From Mesorhizobium sophorae (lineage in GTDB: Bacteria; Pseudomonadota; Alphaproteobacteria; Rhizobiales; Rhizobiaceae): a stretch of 64,000 bases of DNA. Both the position numbers and the translations under genes were made by a program. Where the stretch lies: the NCBI RefSeq assembly GCF_002270415.1, contig NZ_NNRI01000017.1:1-64000 (forward strand), read 5' to 3'. Below the pieces are notes generated by a model. That model saw only the letters and a list, made by a program, of their open reading frames with translations. It had not been told where the DNA came from and made no database searches. This document shows, one piece after another, positions 43,845 through 52,527 of this stretch. Numbering within the stretch: the first letter of the stretch is position 1; each line of letters starts with the position of its first letter.

Positions 43845-44684
43845 CTAGTTTCCGGCCAAAACCGAGTTGAGCATGGCGGCCAGGCGCAGGCCGCCAATGG
43901 CAAGTTGCCCGTCGAGCCGGTCCTTCACCGCAGCTTGGTACGTCTCGTCGATGACGATAAACCCGTCGGCGTTCGCGGCAGGCAACTCCTGATAGAGCTT
44001 CTGTCCGACCTGGTGGCACTGATTGACCCACTGCTCGGCGAACCCTTCGCCATACGAGACATCGGTGATGCCGGGCACCAGGGTCCTGTCGATTTCTGCA
44101 GCATAGCTGCCCCAAGAGAAGGCACGCGTATCGATCAAGCTGTCGTCCCAAACCGCGTGAAGGTTGGTGTCCGGCACCGGTCGCAGCTTGCCGTCTGGCC
44201 GTTTGCCCTCGAAATCTACCTTCACCTTGTTTGCACCCACGTCGCCGTGACGCTCGGTACAGTGGAAGGGTTGTGTGGAATCCCCCACCAGATGCGCCAG
44301 CAGGAGCAGTGCCTGGCGGCGATCGGCGTCAGACTTCGTGCGGTCGGCGAGGATCTTTGCCTCATCAACGAGCGCCGTGACGAGGCATCCATTCGCGCCT
44401 TTGCAATCGACGGATGCATCATAGGCGTCGTGAGAGACGTCGATGTCCACGAAATGCCAGTCGTATGTGTGCTTGCCCTCATCCGTGAATTTGTAGTCGT
44501 CAGCCCAACTCGCCGTACCAGCCAGCGATTCCTTGCCGAGCAGCCTTTCCACCTCAAGATACACTGGATCATTGAGGTGACGGAGAGCGATCTCTGCAAC
44601 GATCGAGTGCCCGCGATCGCCCCAGGCGAGGCAGTCCGTAGACGTCGCCAGCGTCAGCAGCGCAGCGAGAGCCAGCGTTTTCAT
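43845..44684 (-). CDS. Secreted S1/P1-type nuclease
   Basis: A 279-aa protein. A Sec signal peptide (residues 1-19, MKTLALAALLTLATSTDCLA) leaves a mature N-terminus WGDRGH, as required in this family, where the N-terminal Trp binds zinc. Further ligands are in WADDYK (Asp), HTYDWHFVDI (His), LLAHLVGDSTQPFH (His, Asp, His) and HAVWDDSL (His, Asp). S1/P1 enzymes are trinuclear-zinc nucleases that cut single-stranded nucleic acids and act outside the cytoplasm. Start at ATG 44684 with AGAAGGA upstream. The next gene upstream encodes a second, fused S1/P1-like domain. Confidence 0.9.
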   Translation of the reverse strand: MKTLALAALLTLATSTDCLAWGDRGHSIVAEIALRHLNDPVYLEVERLLGKESLAGTASWADDYKFTDEGKHTYDWHFVDIDVSHDAYDASVDCKGANGCLVTALVDEAKILADRTKSDADRRQALLLLAHLVGDSTQPFHCTERHGDVGANKVKVDFEGKRPDGKLRPVPDTNLHAVWDDSLIDTRAFSWGSYAAEIDRTLVPGITDVSYGEGFAEQWVNQCHQVGQKLYQELPAANADGFIVIDETYQAAVKDRLDGQLAIGGLRLAAMLNSVLAGN

Positions 44685-44750
44685 TGATGTCTTCCTTCTC
44701 ATTTTCACAAGCGGCGGTTCAGATCATCGAAGGCGAGACTGGACATCACA

Positions 44751-47081
44751 TCAGCCCGTTGCGGCGCCCTCTATCCCGGGCCACTTCAGGACCGCGCCGA
44801 TCTCGTCGATCTTGTAGGAAGTGAGGAATTTGCCCGGGGCAACGATCTCCATCGAATGTTCCGGCGTGAGCGCGACAGTGTTGCGGTTGCCAGACTCGCC
44901 GCCGCCCTCCTCCCAGGCGCTTTCCCAGAGCACCGCCAAAAGATGTGTGCCATCCTTCATGACGTCGATGGTCGCAGCGCCGTAGTTATCCCACATCGCA
45001 ATGAGCTGCTCCTTGGCGGTTCCGGCGCTGTCGAACGTGTTGACGAGCTCGTGCGGGGGCACCTTGTTAAAGGTATCCCGCATAAGCTTGACAGTTGCGA
45101 GCGCGGCGTCGCGGCCATTGGCAATATGCTCATTCGCGCCGACCGCGGGGGTTTTTGCGAGTCCCGCCAGAACAGCCTCCCGGTTTGCCATCAGCATGCC
45201 GTTCTCGTAGGCGTCATGGACCTTGTCGCCAAGCGCGAGCACTTGATCGGTTGTGGTGCCATTCTTGTGGTGGACGGTGTGATGCTGGGGCTGAGTTGGA
45301 TCACCGTGGTGCCACGACGAGATGTGGAGGGGCTGGCAGGCGTCGGCGACATAGTGGGCGAGGACGCCCGCGGCGCAGACGAAACTGTCCATCTTATTGG
45401 CGCGGACGAAACCGACCATTTCGTCGAATATCTGCCAGACACGGAACGGGAGCAGCCCGCGATGCTCATAGCTGATCACTTCATTGGTCAGCGGGTCGCG
45501 GACGGAGGTGTAAAAATCGTCCCAGACCTTCGGATCGACATTCGCATCGCTCTGGCAAAGCTTCAGCAAATCCTGTTTGTCGGCTGGACGGACCTGGTCC
45601 ATGTCGGCGAAATGATTGGGTCCTTCCCACTGGCGTGAATGGCCTTGGCGGCCATGCTTCCAAAAGAAATCGGGAACGTCGGCCATCGGTACGATGGCGT
45701 CGTCGGACATGCCTTTGAAATCGCCCGTGTGCAGAGTTTCGAGAGGGTGGCTGATGATGGAGATATTGTTCTTCATCAACGTCTTGAGCTTGGGCACGCG
45801 GCTGGACAGTGCGTTGGCGACGCTGCTCGCGATCGAGAAATGGCCAAGAGCCCCCCAAGTGTCTCGTTGATCGAGATTCCAGTCACGGATGATGTCCAGT
45901 TTGAGGTAGGCGCAAGCGGTGCTGAGCAGTGTTGCCAGGGCGTATGCGCGAACGCCATTCTGGCTGTCGGCGACGAGCCGGTCAGCGCCCCATTGGATGG
46001 CAATCGGGTGCAGGGTTTTGCTGTCGGCAGCGCGCTTCTTCTCGTCGCGCGGCCGCTCGAGGCTGCCTTCAAGCAGCCACAGCGTGCCGGAGTCTCCGGG
46101 GCGGGTGGCGAACGGGACAGCGGGTTCGCCGTCATGCGGCGTCCGCGGGCCGATCAGGAAATCGGCGACGGACTCGAAGCCGCCGCGCGACTTGTAGCGG
46201 TAGAAGAGTCCTTGGATTTCGCCAAGCATCCAGGTGCTCGCCGCGCCATAGCCGCGCACTTGCCGACCGACCAGGGCGAGCGGAAAAAGCTTGGAGGATA
46301 GATCTATCATCTGGCCCATGACTGAGCCGTCCTGCAGCCGGGCGGTCCAGCGATCAAGCTCGTCGACGCGGATGAGCCCGATGTCGGCGTTGACCACGGT
46401 CGATTCAGTCACCCAGCCCGGATAGATCGTCGAGAACGGAATCTGGCCAATCTGATCGGGACCTGAGGTCCCGACGCGCATCGCTCGACGGTCAATAACC
46501 GAATTGATGACGGTGCCGGCCGGGCCAGTGACGTGGCGGTTGGTGAGGGCGTAGGTGGTGTGGCCATCGCTCGCGAGGCAAGCGACAGTCGCGAGATAGC
46601 GTTCGCCCTGGACTACGACGGTGACCGGATTGCCGCTGCCGATGTTGTTGAGGGGATAGCGCAGTTGCGGCACTTCGACCGGGCGTTCGGCGACGCGCGG
46701 TGCCTCGATCACACATATCGGTATCTGACGGCCATCCGGCAGAAACACCGCCGCCGGCAACATGTCGCTCGGCTGGTAGGACTTGCCCTTGGCGAACTCG
46801 GTCTCGCTGACCCAGCCGGATACGAACACAAGGATCGCCGGCCACGAGTAGGGTCGGACCTCTGAATTGTCGAGCCGGCGCGAGAAGGTGCCCTTGATCT
46901 TCTTGGTGTCGTCAGGCCAACTGTCGCTGCTGCGGATGCGATAGTAGCCGAGGCACGTCGCCACCACGTTCGGATGCCGCATCAAATGGACGTGAAAAGC
47001 CTCACGGGCTTCAATAAGATCGTGCAAGGAAAGCGCCGCAAACGGATCGTCGCTGCGCTCCCAGTTTCTCTTCTCCGGCAT
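44751..47081 (-). CDS. Trypsin-like protease fused to S1/P1 nuclease-like domain
   Basis: A 776-aa protein. Residues ~145-385 are a trypsin-like domain with H183 (ALTNRHVTG), D233 (NADIGLIRV) and S331 (PGDSGTLWLL). Residues ~405-770 resemble the zinc nuclease/phospholipase C fold: W409 and H414 (WGALGHFSIA), PNHFADMD, H576 and D580 (GVLAHYVADACQPLH), H591-H592 and a late HELVNTFDS segment. No signal peptide is seen. The two domains make it look like a protease-activated or dual-activity effector. It lies 66 bases upstream of the stand-alone S1/P1 gene. The combination is not one I know from a described system. Confidence 0.75.
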   Translation of the reverse strand: MPEKRNWERSDDPFAALSLHDLIEAREAFHVHLMRHPNVVATCLGYYRIRSSDSWPDDTKKIKGTFSRRLDNSEVRPYSWPAILVFVSGWVSETEFAKGKSYQPSDMLPAAVFLPDGRQIPICVIEAPRVAERPVEVPQLRYPLNNIGSGNPVTVVVQGERYLATVACLASDGHTTYALTNRHVTGPAGTVINSVIDRRAMRVGTSGPDQIGQIPFSTIYPGWVTESTVVNADIGLIRVDELDRWTARLQDGSVMGQMIDLSSKLFPLALVGRQVRGYGAASTWMLGEIQGLFYRYKSRGGFESVADFLIGPRTPHDGEPAVPFATRPGDSGTLWLLEGSLERPRDEKKRAADSKTLHPIAIQWGADRLVADSQNGVRAYALATLLSTACAYLKLDIIRDWNLDQRDTWGALGHFSIASSVANALSSRVPKLKTLMKNNISIISHPLETLHTGDFKGMSDDAIVPMADVPDFFWKHGRQGHSRQWEGPNHFADMDQVRPADKQDLLKLCQSDANVDPKVWDDFYTSVRDPLTNEVISYEHRGLLPFRVWQIFDEMVGFVRANKMDSFVCAAGVLAHYVADACQPLHISSWHHGDPTQPQHHTVHHKNGTTTDQVLALGDKVHDAYENGMLMANREAVLAGLAKTPAVGANEHIANGRDAALATVKLMRDTFNKVPPHELVNTFDSAGTAKEQLIAMWDNYGAATIDVMKDGTHLLAVLWESAWEEGGGESGNRNTVALTPEHSMEIVAPGKFLTSYKIDEIGAVLKWPGIEGAATG

Positions 47082-47580
47082 GACGGCCTCCCCCAGGACC
47101 TTAAGTAAAGCGTGGTAGTATTATAGGCTGATACTTTGTCATACAGAACTGCCAATTTGATGATTTTTACCTCTTATTTTGCCGACTAAGAAGACGCCCG
47201 AAGCCGTGCGTGTGCAAAGCGGCCGGCCAGGTATGGAATATGACAGGCACCCTCACCCGCGCTACGCGTGCCTCTTGGCCGTTCTTGCCCGACGGATTGC
47301 CTATGCTTCTTGACCTTGCCTCTTTGACGTTTGACGCAACTGAAACTGCACATGACGAGGGTGGTGGCCTCAAAGGTCCAGCCGAATTCTGACTTCCCAT
47401 CTCCGCCTGCTTCCTGGGCGAACTCCCAGAGCGGTCTTGAAACTTGCTGAAGCGGACGTCGTATTTGTGTCCGACTCCGGGAAAATTGACCATTGTCATG
47501 GCCCTTCCAAACCGAGCGCACAATTTGAATTGTGGATCACTACGAGACGCGGCTGGCAAAAAGTCAGCAAGAAATCCAGG
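47082..47580. other. Gap with decayed coding traces
   Basis: Two minus-strand frames (47167-47559 and 47186-47521) each contain protein-like pieces, for example MVNFPGVGHKYDVRFSKFQ in one and EFGWTFEATTLVMCSFSC in the other. They may be the halves of one frameshifted small gene. Neither has a convincing start, so no gene is called. The 5' part must hold the promoter of the protease-nuclease gene. Confidence 0.3.
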
Positions 47581-48704
47581 TCAGAATTGCAAACCCAGCG
47601 TCATGCCAAGCTTCCTGTTCCTGCTGAACAGAACTTTGTCGATACCGTCATCGTAGGTGAGCGCCAAGGTCGTTTTCGACCCTGGGCGGATCGTTGCTTT
47701 ACCCCCTTTGCAGGATTGTGAATGCTCATCATTCGCGCCAAGGTTATAGTCGACCTCTGCGTGAAAATTGCTGATCGGATCTGAGCGAGATATGCTCCAG
47801 AGATATTGATAGCTGGCCTGCAGTCCAATGCGACCGCAAAGCCAGTCCGGAACTGAGGTGTTATTTTCAAAAAGAATCGCGTTCGCCTGGATCGTTGTGC
47901 CGACAAGACCATATGTCGTCTTCGACGCGAAGTTGGTAAGTCCGGCATCGTCGACGCGCACCAAATCCACTTCTGGAATAATTCGCCAATATGGACTTAG
48001 CACCGCATCGAACTCGATATTCCTGCCTCCCAGATACAGAGAGTGAACGAACGGCTCGGCAACGGCTGTGACGCCATAAATACTCCCCCGGCCGCGGAAA
48101 TCGGTCTGATAGTATGGTGTGATGCCGAGATTGTAGGCATCGAGCGCCCTATGCCCTGGAACGCGAAAAAGGCATCGAGCCCCACTTGTGCGGCTGAGCG
48201 CTCAGTTGAAGGCTTAGACGGATAGGCGATTTTTCCGGAGACATACGCAAATGGCCCAATACCGTAGTAGGCCAGCGCCCCGGAGCCGTCACCGCGAAAC
48301 AGATAGCTGGAATAGCCCTGGACCTGAAGCGTGTTCGTCCCGGCGAGATAATCATCCGCCCACGAAATGGTCGCCCCTCCACCTAAGAAAGTGGCGCTAT
48401 AGGGGTTCAGCATTGTCGAGAAATCTATGATACTTTTTCGGAGAAAGAAATTCTGTGCAGTGTTCGCGCCGCCCTTGGGTGACGACGGTGATTTCGCTTG
48501 CGTCGATCTCGCGTTGTCCGCAGGCTTTGCTTGCGTTTGCGCATTGGAGCCGGCTCCGGCCGACTCCAGCTCTGCAATCTTGGCCTTAAGTTGGGCGATT
48601 TCCTCCGATTGCCGCTGCTCCAACTCCGTTGCGCTGGCAATGCCAGGCCCAGCAATCGCGGCACCGAGACTGACGTACAACAAGTGCCTTCGACAAAACC
48701 CCAT
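47581..48704 (-). CDS. Outer-membrane beta-barrel protein, split by a one-base frameshift
   Basis: Starts at ATG 48704 after GGGGGAGGGG. A signal peptide (MGFCRRHLLYVSLGAAIAGP then GIASA) precedes a short coiled coil (LEQRQSEEIAQLKAKIAELE), a Gln/Lys/Ser-rich linker, and then beta-strand pairs ending in GLQF at 47581, the terminal aromatic typical of outer-membrane barrels. The frame breaks at the CCC of 48154-48156; one more base restores FQGHRALDAYNLGITPYYQ and about 374 residues in total. The barrel has ten to twelve strands by eye. It may export or anchor products of the neighbouring effector genes, which is inference. Confidence 0.65.
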
Positions 48705-48726
48705 TGTCCCCTCCCCCAATCAATCG

Positions 48727-49104
48727 CTACTGCATGTGTTCTGATATGACGTCAGCCACCGGCCCCATGGTACGAAGGCCCGCCAGATCATTTCTGCGAA
48801 GCTTAAGTCCGGCCGCCTTGAACGCCGGCCAGTTGTTGAGATCCTTGTAGCGGGTATCGATACCCGCCGGCCCGGTGACTACCTGAGAAATCGGCATGTC
48901 ATCGGTAATTGGGTGGCCTTCGCGATCAAAAAATGCTGTGAGTTCGTCTAATATTCTCTTGTGACTCAGGCGCCCGAGCAGAAGCATCGCTTCCGTATTT
49001 ATTTTCAATGCCTTGGTATGCGCTCTTAAAGCACTGGCGTGGTCTTTCAGCGCTTCGGTTGGCAGATCTATATCCGAGCTATTCTTCCCGCCTGACTTTA
49101 CCAT
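48727..49104 (-). CDS. Unknown small protein beside the outer-membrane protein
   Basis: A 125-aa protein. Residues 1-50 form helices (ALKDHASALRAHTKALKINT), 51-70 contain ILDELTAFFDREGHPI, and the C-terminal half contains SQVVTGPAGIDTRYKDLNNWP and LAGLRTMGPVADVISEHMQ. No family or motif is recognised. It lies 22 bases upstream of the outer-membrane protein on the same strand, so the two are probably one operon. Start set at ATG 49104; the frame is open for 12 codons further. Confidence 0.55.
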   Translation of the reverse strand: MVKSGGKNSSDIDLPTEALKDHASALRAHTKALKINTEAMLLLGRLSHKRILDELTAFFDREGHPITDDMPISQVVTGPAGIDTRYKDLNNWPAFKAAGLKLRRNDLAGLRTMGPVADVISEHMQ

Positions 49105-49469
49105 CACAAGCTGCCCTCCCAATTCCCCTGGATTTAACAATGCCCTAGAAGAGATTGACTAGCAACATTACATACCATCAAAAAGAGCAATGCGTGCTTT
49201 CAGAAACTCGTTTGATTGAATAAGTCGTGAGGCCGCCGCCTGGGAACCTATTCTGCGCGGATGCCGTACACTGATGCCTCCGCTTTTTCACAAGACTGAG
49301 CATGCCTTGTTCCATCTATCCACGCGCTTCTTGTGCTGACCTACGGAAACAGGCCTTGCGAAACGTGGATTCTACGTGCGACGCCCTCAGCCCGCATTCG
49401 CGGTCCAGCGATCCGTGAAATTCTCGGAAAACAAGTTCACGCCGCGCAGGCGGCGCGCACGCCTGGCTT
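49105..49469. other. Gene-free gap between the barrel pair and the pYEATS gene
   Basis: A 365-base stretch, AT-rich near 49150-49200. I see no gene, terminator or repeat. It separates the effector operon's last gene from the next minus-strand unit and probably holds the promoter for the 125-aa and barrel genes. Confidence 0.5.
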
Positions 49470-51440
49470 CTATCGATTGCGGATGACGCTCGGGGCCTTG
49501 GGAGTCGTGCTTAGATCCAACTCCAGTTCAGTCAGTCTCGAGGGCAACCAGACACCCACCGTGAATCCTCCATACGCCACGAACTTCAGTTGCGCGACCT
49601 TGCCGTCGAATGGCACGATCAGGTGGTCCGGATCAAACGTGTCATGAAGGAAGAACTCTGCGACTTCGCCGTTGGCCGGTCTGTCGCTGAATACCTTGAG
49701 CAGAACCTGAACCCAGGCCTTATTTTGCTTGACCGGTCCAAAAGTCGCGGTGAGCCGTGCCCCGTTCGCGCTCGCTTTGCCACCAAAGCGCGCTCGCAAA
49801 GGGTCGTCGGGGTAGGAAACCGGCCGATTGAGTGCAGGTGCACTCGACCGACCTGCGATCGGCCCGGCGATTTCCTCGATCGGCTGTCCCGTCTGAACAG
49901 CGTTGAGCGCCTTGTCGACGTCCGCCAGCGCCTGTCCGGCAGCTGAGCGAAGCGTGCGGGCGGAAACCTGCATGGTGTCGGCGACCTGTCTCGAAAGATC
50001 CCTGGGACTAGTGTTCTGGCTCGCAACCTGTATGGCGGTATTGGCGAGCGAACTGCTTTCCGCTGGTAGAAAGGCCAACAGATCCTGCCACCGTTCCGAC
50101 CCCGAGCCACCCATCTTGATCAGCGCCGATGTGGAGACGACCAACCGGTCGAGGGTCTCGACGAGGCCGCCGCTGCTCACCGGTTGCGTCGTGGCTCCGG
50201 CCTTGGCTGCAGCGGGCCGCCAGACAAGCCATGGAGGAGCATTGACTGCACCTTGCTCGACGCCGCGAAAGCTGAAGCTTTCCGGGATTGCGCGAGGATT
50301 GCTGAAGCTCCCGTTGATCGCCCAACGCCAGCTGGCCTGCAGCACAGGTGGCGATTCCAGGACAGGCAGTTTCTCGCGGCTCCTCAGGTCCTCAGCGCAC
50401 CGGCGACGCATAACGAGGAAGTCGACCGGCCATCCCTTGCGCGCGCGCCGGATGACCAGCCGCTGCGCACGCCGCAGCCAGTCAGCCTGGAAGATCCTCC
50501 GCTCGGTCCGTTTCGTGGGGTATGCCTGATCGAGTGTTGGCGACATATCGCGTTCCAGCCGACTGAGGATGACGCCGGCGGCATAGAGCTTCAGCAACGG
50601 GTCGCAGTCGGCACGTTCGATCGATTGCATCAGATCTTTGCCGAGCGATGTGCGATTGTTGGCAAGATCGCTCAATAGGATAGAAGCGGTCCTCGTTACC
50701 TCGCGGTGCGCGGCAATTGGCTGTCCTGCGGGGATGCTGACCATGGTCGCGAGACCCGGGTCGATCCCCACATAGGTGCGTGTTTCGAGCGTCTCTCCGG
50801 CACTGACCAGGACGTGCCCCTCGCCCTGCCTGAGAAAGAGGATCGTCTTTCGACCTGCGATGGCGGGCACGCTCTGGCTGAGCATCTCGCCGGTCATGCC
50901 GCGATATTGCAGCCGGTACACGCCCGGAGCGACATGATAAACACCTGCTATCGGATCGTCGCTCGTGTGATCGCGAGCTTCACGCACCGCGCCCACATCG
51001 GACCGCATGGCCGTTCCCAGCTTGTCCGCGGCGAACAGGCGAATGCCCAATTCGGGCGAGCGGCCTGCAGGTGGAACGTCAAGAAGAATGACTACGTCGG
51101 CACCACGCCGGATTTCGGAAGGGCGCGACAGATCGGTCAGTGCTGCGGTGGTCTCGGCAGCCAGCTCCGAGGAGGTCGCTGCCGGCGGCGGCGGCGCCTC
51201 CACATGACGTTCTCGACCCGCATTTACCCGGACAACGTCCTTCTGTATTACCTCCGCCGTTTTCCAGTTGATGATGTAGAGTCCCGGTGCCAGGTCAAGC
51301 CGCAGCAGAACGGTGCCTTTGCCCCTGAGCCCGAAGTTCTGGTCGAGGATGCGGATTTCCGACCCCGGATGTCCCTTGACAATCAGCGTTCCAAGTTCTG
51401 ACGCATCAGAGGTCGACACGGCGGTCTCCATCATCACCAT
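49470..51440 (-). CDS. pYEATS domain protein, last gene of the caspase operon
   Basis: A 656-aa protein. The C-terminal ~107 residues (550-656: ARFGGKASAN, VQVLLKVFSD, FFLHDTFDPD, GGFTVGVWLP) match the prokaryotic YEATS fold, with its HDTF strand and GxFTVGxW ending. The N-terminal part has beta-rich repeats (GTLIVKGHPGSEIRILDQ, LLRLDLAPGLYIINW) that look like carboxypeptidase-regulatory or PEGA-type modules, then a helical middle. pYEATS domains occur with caspases, TIR and other effectors in bacterial conflict systems, as predicted sensors or adaptors. Its start overlaps the caspase gene by 35 bases, so expression is coupled. Confidence 0.72.
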   Translation of the reverse strand: MVMMETAVSTSDASELGTLIVKGHPGSEIRILDQNFGLRGKGTVLLRLDLAPGLYIINWKTAEVIQKDVVRVNAGRERHVEAPPPPAATSSELAAETTAALTDLSRPSEIRRGADVVILLDVPPAGRSPELGIRLFAADKLGTAMRSDVGAVREARDHTSDDPIAGVYHVAPGVYRLQYRGMTGEMLSQSVPAIAGRKTILFLRQGEGHVLVSAGETLETRTYVGIDPGLATMVSIPAGQPIAAHREVTRTASILLSDLANNRTSLGKDLMQSIERADCDPLLKLYAAGVILSRLERDMSPTLDQAYPTKRTERRIFQADWLRRAQRLVIRRARKGWPVDFLVMRRRCAEDLRSREKLPVLESPPVLQASWRWAINGSFSNPRAIPESFSFRGVEQGAVNAPPWLVWRPAAAKAGATTQPVSSGGLVETLDRLVVSTSALIKMGGSGSERWQDLLAFLPAESSSLANTAIQVASQNTSPRDLSRQVADTMQVSARTLRSAAGQALADVDKALNAVQTGQPIEEIAGPIAGRSSAPALNRPVSYPDDPLRARFGGKASANGARLTATFGPVKQNKAWVQVLLKVFSDRPANGEVAEFFLHDTFDPDHLIVPFDGKVAQLKFVAYGGFTVGVWLPSRLTELELDLSTTPKAPSVIRNR

Positions 51441-52515
51441 GCAGGAACCCCTTCTCTACTGAACCGTCCGCGGTTTCGAGCGAGTAGAGCCGCCCGACTT
51501 CTAGAGCAATTCGCCGATCAACGGGACCTGCAGGGAAGGTCGAGAGCACGATACCGTTGGCATCCTTGAGGAACACTTGGGTCCCGGCCGGAAGGCCGCC
51601 GAGATTGATGACTACATCTTCGCTGCCAAGCTGGATGGGTGGTCCGTTTGCCAGGATAAGAGCCCTTAGACCTGGGTCTCCCGTAAACAGCGGGCGCTGC
51701 TTGCGCGGATGCACAACGGCTTCAATACGATTGGCCACGTAGTCTTCGAGCGCATAGGCCGTCAGCGTATTGTTCGCGTCACGGACCCGTCGCAACCCCT
51801 CGATCAGGATCTTGGAGAACGCCCCGCGGGTCGGATTTGGGTCGGGCGTCTCCCAAGCCACGCTGTTGCGGTCGGCTGCGAAGCCCGCACCCCACCTTAC
51901 ATCGTCTGGAGAGGGTGCGCGATTGAAGTTCAAGGATTGCACGACCGCATTCGACCGGACGAGGTTCAGTCTGCAACAGTCAAGGAACATGAAGACCTCG
52001 GAAAAGCCCTGGGCGAGCATTGCGATTCTCAGGTCATTGGCCGGAACGAGACCACGGATCCTATTCACCTGACCCTGGTAGTCATTCGCTAGAAAGCACG
52101 TCTGCGGCTCAAGATCGGTCTGCGTCTTGCCCTGCACGCCGTGTCCGGCAAAGAAGATGAAGAGTCTGCTCTCGCTCTGCTGGTTCTGTCGCTCCGCGAA
52201 AGCCCGCTTGGCCGCCTCTTCGGCGGTTTCGGTAATCTCGTCGACCGTCGGCCCACGAGTTGGATCCGGCACAACGTCGGCTCCGTTCCACCACGCGGTG
52301 GGAGCAGCAAGGAACTCGCTAAGGCGTGACCCAGGTTGCGCCGCGGCTGGCGGATAAGTCCACACATGCAGCTTGTCCGGCGGCACATTGCCGCCGTCCG
52401 GGTGCAGCACCCATTCTGCGAAGTCGGCGGCATCGCTCACCGCGCCAAACAGCGGTTGCTGGTCTGCGCCATGCGGATACTGGTTGATGCCAATGACGAG
52501 AGCGAAGTTGCTCAA
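51406..52515 (-). CDS. Caspase-like (peptidase C14) protein
   Basis: A 369-aa protein. The caspase-hemoglobinase core is clear: FALVIGINQYPH at the start, H125 in FIFFAGHGVQG, and C181 in FMFLDCCRLN. RGAFSKILIEGLRR and the second-subunit region complete the domain by about residue 285. The last 80 residues form a small beta-rich domain (VVINLGGLPAGTQVFLKD). Caspase-like proteases in bacteria act as cell-death or effector proteases. The frame begins at a TTG, 12 bases after the hydrolase stop; an ATG is not available without losing the conserved N-terminus. Operon: hydrolase, caspase, pYEATS. Confidence 0.88.
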   Translation of the reverse strand: MSNFALVIGINQYPHGADQQPLFGAVSDAADFAEWVLHPDGGNVPPDKLHVWTYPPAAAQPGSRLSEFLAAPTAWWNGADVVPDPTRGPTVDEITETAEEAAKRAFAERQNQQSESRLFIFFAGHGVQGKTQTDLEPQTCFLANDYQGQVNRIRGLVPANDLRIAMLAQGFSEVFMFLDCCRLNLVRSNAVVQSLNFNRAPSPDDVRWGAGFAADRNSVAWETPDPNPTRGAFSKILIEGLRRVRDANNTLTAYALEDYVANRIEAVVHPRKQRPLFTGDPGLRALILANGPPIQLGSEDVVINLGGLPAGTQVFLKDANGIVLSTFPAGPVDRRIALEVGRLYSLETADGSVEKGFLHGDDGDRRVDL

Positions 52516-52527
52516 TGGAAGCCCGCC

